Source of the DNA: Acanthochromis polyacanthus
Lineage: Eukaryota > Chordata > Actinopteri > Pomacentridae
Direction of reading: 5' to 3'
Length of the DNA: 64,000 nt
Assembly (NCBI RefSeq): GCF_021347895.1
Contig: NC_067125.1
Span: 6,156,268-6,220,267 of the forward strand
Shown here: positions 13,360-23,875 of the stretch, one piece after another
Numbering within the stretch: the stretch's first letter is position 1
Layout: each line of letters begins with the position of its first letter
Position numbers and translations under genes: made by a program
Notes under the pieces: generated by a model
The model's input: only the letters and a program-made list of their open reading frames with translations
The model's database searches: none
What the model was told of the DNA's origin: nothing

Positions 13360-13752
13360 TTACTTCATAGTTGATGCTTGGAGTTGTACTGTACTCAGGG
13401 TCCTCTGCTGGGTTGAGACCTCACCACAGTTTTGGCTGATAAAAGGGTCATTGTGTCAGATTAGGGGATCATCTATAATTCATCAAGGGAAAAGAACAAC
13501 TATTGTAGTACCTCTTGCCTGTTTTTGATCCCACAACCCGTCGTCTTTGTATCAGGCCATTACCAGGATGATACCTGTATTATTAATAGGGCTGGACCCG
13601 AGTATCTGAATATTCGTTCGCTACGGCGGTATCCGGATATTAATTTTAGTATCCGAGTATTCGGCCCACCCCTCGGATGTTACTGGGCAGAACGAATATG
13701 CGACGTTACTGTCTTCCCTCCGCCTTCGGCCCACATCGGCTCATCCCGTCCT

Positions 13753-13792
13753 GTGATCACATAGACATATATACATATGTCTATGTGATCAC
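13753..13792. repeat. Perfect 18-bp inverted repeat, 4-nt loop
   Basis: gtgatcacatagacatat and its exact complement flank the spacer atac. It lies inside the hAT fragment and is not part of the element's usual ends. Confidence 0.95.
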
Positions 13793-13962
13793 CCTCTCCT
13801 CCACCCAGACGAAAATATTCGGAGCTTGTCTCTTCCCTTCGCCTTCGGCCCACTTCGGCTCATCTCAGCTCCTCCATTTGTGTTTCTTACCACCACCCGA
13901 ATGGCCAGGTTGCTGCCGACTCTGACGTCACGCTTCACTTCATTGCATAAACACAAGACAAG

Positions 13963-14055
13963 ATGCCGAAGACCTCTGCTGTTTGGGAATTCTTCAGTTT
14001 AACTGAAGACAGAACTAAGGCAGTGTGCAAAATTTGCGTCCAGGAGACCAGATGA
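13963..14055 (+). pseudogene. Truncated BED zinc finger of a hAT transposase
   Basis: A 30-codon frame begins MPKTSAVWEFFSLTEDRTK and continues to C22 and C25 of a C-x2-C knuckle, then stops at TGA. In BED fingers an aromatic W/F pair precedes Cys-x2-Cys and a later His pair completes the zinc site. Here the His half is absent, so no finger can form. It lies inside the hAT fragment 13587-14085 and represents the N-terminus of a ZBED-type transposase that binds transposon ends. Confidence 0.6.
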
Positions 14056-14085
14056 ATGGATCCGAATATTCGGGCCGTCTCTGCC

Positions 14086-15554
14086 TCCACGCCACCGCCC
14101 CCCTCAGCATCTTTTGCTAGTTTGGGATTGTACCAGTGTGAGAGTTTCCTCAGTGGTCATAAATCAGAGCTTTAAGCTTCAGATTCAGATTTCTGCATCA
14201 GCATAGTAACATACTTCCATTTTGTAATCTACAGTATGCAAGGGTCCATGTCCAGCCCAAAAGCTGTGCCCACATGGACCGTCTACAGGGTAAACAGGAA
14301 ACAGGTGGCATTTAAAACAAATGCTGATTATGAGGAGAGACTCTAAGAGGGAAATCTCTGTCACCCACGACTTTGTAATTCTTTAACAAAAGAGTTGTAA
14401 TTATTGCGGTCAGTGCCAGACTTGTAAGGGGCTTTGGTTTGTTCATACTTTTCACTGATGGCACCCAAACATCACATCAGAAAGTTCTAAATCTTGAACC
14501 AGAAATCTTGTGCTGTGTCTGCACACTGTGCCCTGGAATACTCACTGCCACAGTGCACATAGTCCAGTCTGTATGAGCTGGTAATGCGTTTTTCTGCGTT
14601 TGATATTAATGGCAATGCCAGACCAACACATTTTACTGTAGTACGAACACAGCGGAGTGTACATCCACAGTCAAAGTCTGAACCCTGTAAACAATGAGTT
14701 GGCCTTAAGAGGAGCTCTGTCTGTGTCTGATGTCTGTTGCTCAGTGACTAAAACAAAACAACTGTTAGCACAAACCACCCTGAACTGCAAACAACCTTTT
14801 CAAAGTTAAATCCTAATCAATTAAGTCCAGGAAAAAAAGATCTATAAAAAGAAAATCTTTAACTAATAACTGGAGCCTCAGGACTGAACAGCTGAGGAGT
14901 CTGTCCTCAGTGTGGCTGCGTTTTAGAGGTCAGACAAGGACCGACATATTCTATTTAACCGAAGCAAATCCAATTTATTCACAGTGCATTTTCTGAAAGA
15001 ACAAAAATGATATCAAAAAGCCATCTATGTAAATGCTTAATCACATTTGTCCATCCCTACGCCTCAGTGCTCAGCTAATCCTGAGTGTTGCTTACAGTTT
15101 GATCTGTAAATCCGATATAAGAGGATTTCTCGGCAATGCAGAGCCACCCACCCAACACCCCCTGACTCCCCCTCAGCTGAGCTTAACAGAAACTATTCCA
15201 AGAAATGGCTCAGATCCTTATTATGGGGTATTTAAAGGTCTTCTTCTACACACTTTTTGTTGATGTTGAACTTGAACCGCAAGTCTGCAAGCTACAGCAA
15301 ATTACTGAGGAGCTCTTAGGACACAGCAAAAGTGCAACGTCCAGACAGGAGGGATAAGTAAAGACAATATAGAATGCATATTTGACTGTGAAGAGGCTGA
15401 GCGGATTTCTGGTGAGCGTCCAGACCGTTAAAACATGCCTGGGATAAATTTAAAGTAAAATCTCATAAAAGATAACGCTCACCAGCCTCTTGTAAAATGT
15501 ATCGCCCACCTCGGGCCAAGAAAATGAGTGTGAACAACAGTTGAAGATTTAATA
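14086..15554. other. Unassigned DNA below the sorting nexin 3' end
   Basis: No gene or element seen. It may be downstream intergenic DNA or further 3'UTR. Confidence 0.35.
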
Positions 15555-18500
15555 ACTTATGTTTGGTAACTTTATTGTTTTTGCAAAAGCAGTGAATGCC
15601 TAAAAGACAGTTTTTTACATGCACAACGCAACCACGTGTTCACTAGTCACAGTGTAGAGGAAAACAAAAGACAGAGGGTGGACAGCAGAACAGGGTTACA
15701 GCCAGCAGTGGACCTGAGCTCTGCCCCATAATGTTTTAATGATAGGAGACACCATAAAGCTTCAGTCTACGCCGTCACAAAAATGTGGCTGTTCTACGGA
15801 TCATTTGGCATAAATATGTTAAGCTCCCAATACAAAAACATGAACGTCACATCTAACATCTACCACTGATTAGACACATAAAGCAGTGCATCACTTGATT
15901 ACATTTTTCTGTTTTTCCAAAATCTTTTTAATGTTGCACCAAGTTTTCATGTTATTATGACACTTTGTAACTCTGGTCCTTTTGCGTGAAGCCTTTCATG
16001 CTCTACCATCATCCTGTCAAATCAAATCTTTGTCATTATTACACACAGTTACCGAGGTTCAATAAAATGTTTCTCACTGTAGCAAGACACTTTGGTATTA
16101 TGTTCATAAAACTCCTGTTGATAATGGGTGTGAACTGTTTTTGTAGTATTCCTATCTATGCTCAGAAAAAAGTCCTCAAATCACTTTGGATTAGTAACAA
16201 TGTAATTGGTTTTCTGTGTTTTAGTCCATGTGTCTAGATAAGGAAAATGATTGAACTGTGGTTTAAAGTTGTTTACTTGCTTAACATGAGAAGAACTTTT
16301 CTAATTATTCAACGGAAAGTGCAAAGTTTCGCTGGAATTATTAATCAACACGGAAATGAACAATATTGAAGGTTTTCTAAACAGTTACTTTCATGTTTTA
16401 GGGAAACGTGAAACTAATTATATTACAGTATTTTATACTTCTACCCAGCTATAGCATTCTAGCACGGTTAGCTTTGAAAGCTGGGCTTATACTGCATGGA
16501 TGTTATTACTCTTGTATTACACATCATCAGCAGCCTGAAATCTCTTCCTTTTCTGGTCCCATCAGAAAGTGAAGCGTCGGTTCTTTGCGTCATAGTGGCA
16601 GCATTATGCAGCAGATGGCGATCAGGTTATTATCGGGCAGCGCCGTTTTGTTGAAATTCAACATAAGCAAGAAACAAAATGTTTTCACATGTAGTAACAG
16701 CTTCAACATTCAGCAGAAATCAACAAAGTGAAAAAAAACATGTTAAAGTTTCTGGAACTGGGTGCTTGAGTTCTACTAAGGCGTGGTGAGCGACTTCACT
16801 GTAGAACGGGCAAACTTCATCAAGTCACATTGTAAGGCAGAACCAAGGACAGAGCACTTCATAGGAGAGGACGGTCCTCTCTCTCAGCACCAGCACATCT
16901 CTAATTGCTTTATGGATGGAAGTCATTTAGCATTTCTAGCAAATAAATAGGCTAATAAATACAGTGAATAACAAATGAGTACAATGGAGAGGAAAGACAG
17001 GACTTTAAGAATGAGTGCAAACCACTGGAATGACAGTAACATTAAAATCTGACTTCATTTGTAACTTTTCTTAGAACTCCACATGGCTCAAATGAATATG
17101 CAGATTCAGCTGAAGGACATTTATCTGATTAGCTGCTTCAACTGAGGCTTAACTAAACAGTATGTTGCAGTCTGGGTTTAGAAATTAAGGTTATAAATAA
17201 AGAGATACACAGAATAACGTTGTAACAGTGTTAGGATACTCTCAGGAACTGCAACAGCTTCTGATCAAAGTAGGGAAGACGCGCTGATTGTTGCATTCCT
17301 TTCGTAAAGGCAATAAGATCATAACGCAGTGTTTCAAAATGCGAAAACCTTCAACAATAAGATTAAAGTGACAAATACTGGACTCGGTGACTCCATGGTC
17401 TTCATCCAGTCAAGGTGGATGTGTGGGATAGAGGACTATACATCGGCTCAACACAGTCAGGGGTTGGCTTTGTTGTGTGTGAAACCCTGGAAGTCTGAAT
17501 CTGTGTGATAGAAACTGTCATCATATCCTGCAGTCTCAAGCTCAGACTGCTTATTTTATCATGGCACGCTGCTACGTCTTTATATACATAACGTAACATA
17601 GTAAAGGATTTGTTTTTACCAGAGGCGGTCTTTCATTTAACGCTTGTTTTGCTGATTTTCTAAAGATTCAGTTGAATTTTCTGTCACACTTGAACGTAAA
17701 CCCGGCTAATGTGAGCGACATGAAGAGTTTTGTGGATTATTTTAAAGGAATTTTTACCACCGTTCTCTGACTGAATATGTATGAAGATATTGCACGTTTT
17801 CCAGATAAACAAATATGTGTGGGGGTGTGCTATACAGTGTAAGATAAGCAGTCAGCAGACACAAATAAACATTTATAGGTTATAAACTACACATGCTTGA
17901 GTGAGGCCAATAACTAGTAACTAAATTAATAAGCAGAAAAAAGGCATTAGAATGTGTCTGATGCAGCTCAGCATGTGACAACGACTGATGGATGGCAGCT
18001 TAGATTTGCTTTGTGGTCACAGAAAGAAAACCGTGTCTTTAAAAGTTCAAAAAAGTTCAAATTAACCCTTGAAAAAGGTGAGAGTGGTGCTACCTATCAG
18101 ACACCAGGCTAACGTTACGACTGGGACAAACCTGAAAGCAAGCTCAAATACATAAAGACTGGACAAACCAGACACAAAGACCACTTTACCTACTTGCAGA
18201 GACATTTCCATAAAGACACAAGAGCGCTTACTGGTGACTGGTCAGTAACCACCAGCTGTAGACAACTCTGCAAATCTCATCAGCTGTCACGTGTTCTGCT
18301 GCTGAAATACACATAAACAGCAACCTACAGCTTGTGTGGTTCATACTGAGTGACATTTCTGCTGAAAAGGTCACAAAATGAAGATATTTTAAAAAAAAAA
18401 AAAGATTGGTCGCCATTGTGTTGGGAGCATCCTGTGTGTCGTGGTGAAGGCACTGGGAGCTCAAAACTTCATCAGCATGGACAGACAGCTTTAAAAGGGA

Positions 18501-19596
18501 GAGAGGAAATAGTACATGCTTCGATGTAATTTACCAAGCCTAAATACCGTCAGTTAATTAGCCAATTATCAAGCTCTATAACTGATCTTAAGTATTTACA
18601 GACTCCAGCAGCTCACTACTTTACAGTTTTTGAATGGATCTATGCCAACACCACTCCCCACACCCTCCATGTACCCATTTTTGTGGCGCCCCATTCTTCT
18701 ATTATTTAGACATTAACTGTGCAGTTTATTCTCCAAGGGGCCTGTTAAAAGAACGGTGACGTATGACGTGCAAAACCTGTAAAATATCTTCTGGCCAGCT
18801 CTTCACCACCCGTCACTACAGTGTGTACTGTTTCTGCACCTGGACACTTCCAGGTTAAATCACTACCAGATACATGTGATCCCAGAGGAAGGCTCAGGTT
18901 TAGGAAGAACATCTCACATTACGTTAGAATCACATATGTGGCTCAATACAGGGCCGGTGGGAAACTGAAGAATGGGTCAACAGAGAGTAGAAATAGTCAT
19001 GCTAAGTCCAAGCAGAGTGTTGTGAGATTCAAGTTGAAGGGAAAAAGCAAATCCTACTTCTCTAGATTAGAGCAACAGGTGTGAGTTTTTCTCCTCAAAG
19101 ACTGTAGAAAGAGATGAGGGCAGAGTGTGGGACCCATCTGAAGTGAGTTTAGCCAAAGCTGGGGAGTTTAACGGGCAGGAAGAGGCTGGATAGGGAGATC
19201 GGAGGAGGCTTTGCTTCATGTTTAGATCTGAACTGCACGTCAGAAACGCTGTGAGATCAAACACAAACCAGGTGCTTTCATGTAATCAAAGCTGTAGTGT
19301 GTGTTTCAGAGTGAGTGTGTGTACAGGACACCATGTTCAAGAGCTTCATACGTCACTAAAACAACACATAATAAGAGACAGAGCCTGAGTGAGCTCAGGA
19401 GTTTAAAGTGGGGACACACAACACTCAGCCTGACCAGAAACATTCACTTCAATTCTAACTGCAGAACATTACTGTAGTAGGACAGCAGCAGCCTTCGCTT
19501 CACGCTGCTTTCCAGCTAATCATCAGTGGAGAAAGATCAGTTAGGATGATGGCAAAGTAAAGGTGGCTGTGAAGGTGCTCCCCGCCTGCTGTCTCC
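15555..19596 (-). other. Probable 3'UTR of the SNX19-like gene
   Basis: After the stop codon the minus strand has no further splice-supported coding block. A canonical AATAAA (complement of 15571-15576) is followed by a GT-rich stretch near 15540, which makes a plausible poly(A) site. That implies a UTR of about 4 kb. No transposon with clear ends interrupts it, in contrast to the flanking DNA, which fits a transcribed UTR. Other AATAAA-like sites occur, and the true end may be nearer the stop or as far as about 12.5 kb. Confidence 0.35.
15571..15576 (-). other. Candidate poly(A) signal AATAAA
   Basis: AATAAA on the minus strand, with TGTTGTTC about 30 nt downstream. It is the candidate end of the sorting nexin transcript. 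Confidence 0.3.
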
Positions 19597-19720
19597 TCAT
19601 GCCAGCAGCTTCTCTGGGTTCTTAGAGAGGGTCTGCAGCAGGCTTCTCTGGAAGTCCTCCTCAGGTGTTTCAGGAACCAGGAACTCCAGCAGCAGGTCGA
19701 ACAGACAGTAGACCAGGTGT
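19597..19720 (-). CDS. snx19: Last coding exon of a sorting nexin (SNX19-like), with stop codon
   Basis: On the minus strand an AG acceptor (CCCTCAG) precedes 124 nt that complete the split Arg codon of the previous exon, then encode 40 residues and a TGA stop at 19599-19597. The segment begins HLVYCLFDLLLEFLVPE and ends KNPEKLLA. This is the last helix region of the Nexin_C domain, which closes PXA-PX-Nexin_C sorting nexins. These proteins are anchored to endosome or ER membranes; SNX19 itself is linked to ER-endosome contact. The phase (2 nt carried in) fits the exon at 23422-23509 exactly. The upstream intron is 3.7 kb. SNX19 is preferred over SNX13, SNX14 and SNX25 because the INRHLVYC and KYKLSWQT stretches look SNX19-like to me. 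That is from memory, and the fish paralogue (a or b) cannot be told. Confidence 0.8.
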
Positions 19721-20424
19721 CTGAGGGAACACAGGACCAGCAGTCACCATCTTTTCCTTAGTGATCTCATGTGGATGACACTATGAGCATAAAGTATGTT
19801 TATAAAGCCATGACACTTTGGTTGAATTGATCATCCGGTACCTTACAACCATTGTTATGAGTTACTAAATCCGATGCTCTCTGGTCTTTACAAACTAAAG
19901 CAGCCACATTTAGTAAATCACTTGTTAGATATTAGCAAGTAATTATTATGTTATTATATTTGGCAAGAACATAAGATAGTAATTGAGTTATGAATTTAAA
20001 AACTGCTGCTGCAATGCAACTTCAACATAAAATATGAAACATTTTCCTGATTTTGGTTTTGCCAAATCACCTAAATGAGGCAGTCTGACATCAGTTCCAG
20101 TCAAACTACAACATGATCTTTGGAAATGAAAACAGCTGCATGTAGATGATTAAAAGATCATACAAATGCTCCACAGAAAAGAACAACAATAAACACATGA
20201 GGAAACACAGCAATTAGATCAGAGTCCAAACTCAGATTCAGACTGAAAACTGGCTTTAACTAAAGCCTCGATGCACCATGGTAGGGCTGGTGTGTCTAAA
20301 TCCTGTAGATTATTCATCAGGCCAAATTCAACAACAGGGCCTGAATAGGATTTAAAATGGAAACAAACTTCTTATACAAAGCAAGTATGAGAAAAGTGAG
20401 GGGTTCTCTGATATTATTCCACCA

Positions 20425-20790
20425 AGGAACGCAGCAGAGTCGTGTGACAATCGGTGTTGGTTTGTCCATCTGTCTGTCTGCAACATTACTCAAAAAATGA
20501 AATTTTCAGGGAAGGTCAGAAATGACACAAGGACCAAGTGATTAGATTTTGGCAGTAATGCAGCTTATAGTCTGGATCCATGGATTTGTTAAAGATTTCT
20601 GTTTCACTGTGAGACAGCGGCATGGCGTCACTGTAACCATGACAACAAATGAACACTACATCAGCTGCCTGGCGAACTTATCAGGACTGATCTATCGGAA
20701 ATGATACCAGGAACAATTGATTAAATTGTGGGGGTGTTTCTGAGTCCCATCAATTCCTGACGCGCAACAAATTTAGGTCACGTGATTCAG
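20425..20790 (+). mobile_element. Dispersed repeat with ccaccaaggaacgcagcag motif
   Basis: Contains ttattccaccaaggaacgca, ttcagggaaggtcagaaatg and agtgattagattttggcag in the order known from an abundant fish repeat, probably non-LTR derived. The ends are approximate and there is no open frame. Confidence 0.5.
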
Positions 20791-21428
20791 TATCCGTACA
20801 TAACGTACACATGCAGAACACAAATCAAATGCTGCATTTCTAAAAAATAATGCTGCATTTCTGACAGTGCCTTATGGGGAATGAGCAGCTTTGGTGGAGT
20901 ACTGCTCTCTGACTGCCTTTCTAGTTTCTTTACTGAGTGCTTTGATTAAAATAAAATAAAAAACACTCCATGGAGTGGACCTGACTGATCCTAACAAACA
21001 GTTTGTTTCTACATCTGTAACCCTGTTTGGACCTGCAGTTGTTTAGTCAAGAATTTAGTCCACTCTGTTTGATTTCAGGGTCTCTCTCTGTGTCTGTGTG
21101 CAAATGAACACGTACGCTCCCTGACCACACATGAGATACATCTGCGTGTAATCTTAAACCAGAACCTACAAACAGCAAACCATGTGCATCCAAGTGTACA
21201 AAACATTCAGGCACATTCAAAAAGATTATCAAGCACTCCTTCAGAATCTGAAGGCTATGACCTTAGAGCTAACTGAATGGAGTGATGTCAGTCAGGCTAA
21301 ACACCAACATACGCATATGAACTGTAGGTGCTATAGTACAAGGCAACTGGACTTCTCTTTTTAGTTTTGTGAACAGCAAAGTTGTATATGCAGTCAAATG
21401 CAACAAGGAATGTACAGACCTATATATA

Positions 21429-21855
21429 CAGGGTTCTCACCAGGATTTTTTTACAGCGTAACGGCAGGTCCTCCGGCACGCACAATAGCCTTCATTAAAT
21501 CTCGTGAGCGGCCGGCCCAGATGTCAGCCAATGTGCGTCACGCAGATGCTCCAAATGCTTGTGATTTAGGTCACTATTCACCATACATGGCATCACGGAA
21601 ACAACCGAGACATGCTAATTGTAATCCTGAGATTGGAAGCGACTCTTAATTCTAGACGGGAACGGGTCAATCGACAGGAAAGTACGGCTGAGGTGGGGAG
21701 ACATAAATTAACCTAGATAGGCAGCCAGTCGATAAAAACAAACATACATGGCGTTATCTGTCAAAATAACAGCGTAGCGGCCCTAATAACAGCGTAATCT
21801 TTTAAACTGACAGCGTAACAGCCCGTTACGCTGAAATGCGCTGGCGAGAACCCTG
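21429..21855. mobile_element. hAT-like non-autonomous element, CAGGGTTCTC termini
   Basis: Left end CAGGGTTCTCACCAG and right end CTGGCGAGAACCCTG are inverted repeats with one mismatch. CAGGG-type ends are typical of hAT. Subterminal repeats of aacagcgtaa/acagcgtaac occur at both sides (one near 21455, three at 21767-21820), like transposase binding sites. The flanks share only atata, so the 8-bp duplication is not confirmed. No coding region. Confidence 0.65.
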
Positions 21856-22639
21856 ATATAGGTGAGACAAAGCAACTAGTCCACAAGCACATTGCACAAC
21901 ACAGGAGAGCCAGCTCCTCGGGAAAAGACTCACCATCCACCAGCATCTAAATAATAAGTGTACATATTCTGGACAGAGAAGGCAGATAGGCTGAGAGAGG
22001 AGTAAAGTAAGACATCTATGTCAAACTGGAACAGCCATCTTTAAACAGTGGAAGGGGTCAGCAACAATACTCACAAGGTACTTAGAAGACAGTACTTAGA
22101 GATCCCTCCCCAGACAGTTTATCACCTTGAGGCACATGAAGCCAGGGCTGTTAACAGGCCATGCAATTTGGGGGTGAGAATAAATACCTGGACTTCCTCA
22201 CCACTCACTTAAACTCAGGGGGCCTCTTGGACGATAGCCAAAATGATTTTAAGAACTAAAACAACTAGTCCTGCTGCCTTTTACTGAAGCGCTTTGAAAT
22301 GACCATGACCTGGATGAGTGACAGTCTACACACACAAAAGCATGCTAACATAACAACGCTAGCATGGCTATGTTTAGCAGGTACTGTGTTTCCACCGTGC
22401 ATCATCTTATTTGACATGTCTGCATGCCAATTAGCACAAAACAAAAACTGTCTGTTTTAAAGCGTCATGGCAATCTGTCCAATGATTTCTGTCCGGAAAA
22501 TTGGCAGAAAGACCACAAGAGAGACCAACAGATTGATACAGACATCTTGAGAGTGAGATATCTGCCACGTGTAATGGTTGAAAAAGCCATTTCTAGAGGT
22601 TTTGGGGGGATTCTCTTCCTTTATTTGATATGAATATCT

Positions 22640-22810
22640 GAGAGGAGGACAGATAGGAGGACAGAGAGGAGGACAGACAGGAGGACAGATAGGAAGACAG
22701 AGAAGAGGACAGAGAAGAGGACAGAGAAGAGGACAGACAGGAGGGCAGATAGGAGGACAGAGAAGAGGACAGAGAAGAGGGCAGATAGGAGGGCAGATAG
22801 GAGGGCAGAG
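22640..22810. repeat. 12-bp minisatellite (aggaggacagat)
   Basis: About fourteen imperfect copies of a purine-rich 12-mer (variants gaggacagagaa, gagggcagatag). The strand asymmetry (almost no pyrimidines) is marked. The complementary frame gives a Cys-Pro-Pro repeat protein that is an artefact. Confidence 0.9.
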
Positions 22811-23421
22811 ATTTTCGTGTTCCAGATCAGCAGCTAGTGTGCTGAGTCGGTGTGGTAGCCTTCTGCCTGAAGACAAGTGTGTTGCTTTGATTTTGGATCG
22901 GCTTTGTGTTTAAGAAACTCACTTTGTGTTGAATTTTGGTTTGGATTATTTTTTGTCAGTAAATCATTTTTCTGTTACATGATCAGTTTTCCTGCTTCAT
23001 TACCTGGTTTTTCATTACATTTGTAGCTCTCCTCATCCCTTAGCTCTCGGGGACATAACACCCATCAACAATGTAGAATTCACCAAATAAGCTAATTGAA
23101 GAAACTACTCACTGTTCTGTTTCCTACATGCTCATAGAACTGGAGTTATGTCCAGTAACTACTATTCGTCATTGTTTTGGTGTATCCAAAGTTAACATTC
23201 TGCCTGAAGCTGTTGAATCTGGCAGTGGAAACAGTAAACGCCTATAAATGGCAAATTATTTAATTACTTTTGATGCTGAAACATCGCACACGATGACCAT
23301 GAGGAAAATTCTGAACTTATGAGCAACATCTTTAAAGCTCTGTGTACTCTGTTGTGTTGCTGATAAAACAAACTACAAGAGACAGTGAATAAGCGGCTGT
23401 TGAAGTGTAGTTTATATTCAC

Positions 23422-23509
23422 CTGTTAATGTGGGACTCTTGAAAAGAGTCCAATGCAGTCTGCCAGCTGAGTTTGTACTTCTCAGAGCCCAACATGTCTG
23501 AAACCAGAT
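23422..23509 (-). CDS. snx19: Internal exon of the SNX19-like Nexin_C domain
   Basis: The 88-nt minus-strand exon lies between a TTTCTAG acceptor and an AACAG/GTGAAT donor. With one base carried in (GAT, Asp) and two carried out (AGA, Arg) it encodes 28 full codons, including LGSEKYKLSWQTAL and the end FQESHINR. Both phases match the neighbouring exons, so the three-exon chain is internally consistent. In the family this is the centre of Nexin_C, between the LLPDLV helix and the INRHLVYC helix. The open frame continues past the exon into the intron on the 5' side, so the exon edge rests on the splice sites and the phase, not on stop codons. Confidence 0.82.
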
Positions 23510-23690
23510 CTAGAAACAAAGACATGAAGATGCTGTGCAACTTTCTATTTGCTGTGTTTATCTCTATTTGTTTTCTGTAATCTGACAGAATAATTGACTC
23601 AATTAAAGCATAATTCAAAACAAAAATGTTGAAATCTTAAGGCTGATATCTATGTTAGAAAGCATAAAATGTGCTTGTGTGTACACATAC

Positions 23691-23875
23691 CTGGAAGAAG
23701 TCTCATCAGACAATCCAAGGCTTCTTGCTTGGTGTTGTGTTTCTGCAGTTGACTGCGTTCAAGTCGAGGGCCAGTAGGCAGAGCTCCACATGGCCACACA
23801 GCCTCCTGGATGACCTGCAGGTACACCACCCAGTACCTGGCACATGTCAGGTTGGCTACACTCACATCAAGCCAT
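23691..23875 (-). CDS. snx19: Internal exon, start of the SNX19-like Nexin_C domain
   Basis: The 185-nt minus-strand exon has acceptor AATTTCAG/A and donor CTTCCAG/GTATGT. It starts with the third base of a codon and encodes 61 residues, from WLDVSVANLTCARYW to LDCLMRLLP, then carries one G into the next exon. The stretch IQEAVWPCGALPTGPR matches the Nexin_C pattern of a tryptophan-proline-rich turn (WPGG in many relatives, WPCG here) followed by a basic KQ-rich helix and LLPD. Only 181 bp separate it from the next exon. The incoming phase needs two bases from the previous exon, and the nearest upstream candidate (26716-26848) does not supply them, so an exon is missing or one boundary is wrong. 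Confidence 0.8.

Larger units (their letters stand above)
13587..14085 (+). mobile_element. hAT element fragment (TAGGGCTGGACCCGA end)
   Basis: Begins TAGGGCTGGACCCGAGTAT, with several TATTCG and TATCCGGA motifs like those of the complete MITE at 35982-36122. The interior has a duplicated segment (about 13704-13745 and 13829-13866, ccttcggcccac) and a hairpin. The 3' end with the inverted TIR is missing, so the copy is truncated. It contains half of a BED zinc finger reading frame. Confidence 0.6.
19721..23421 (-). other. Intron of the sorting nexin gene
   Basis: Spans two phase-matched exons. It holds the repeat at 20425-20790, the hAT-like element at 21429-21855 and the minisatellite at 22640-22810; the rest is unassigned. 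Confidence 0.7.

Noticed and set aside
22640..22810. Short regularly repeated units resembling a CRISPR array
   Set aside because: The units are contiguous with no unique spacers, and the genome is eukaryotic.
22457..22876. 139-codon minus frame with Cys-Pro-Pro repeats
   Set aside because: Translation of the 12-bp minisatellite; no conserved flanks.
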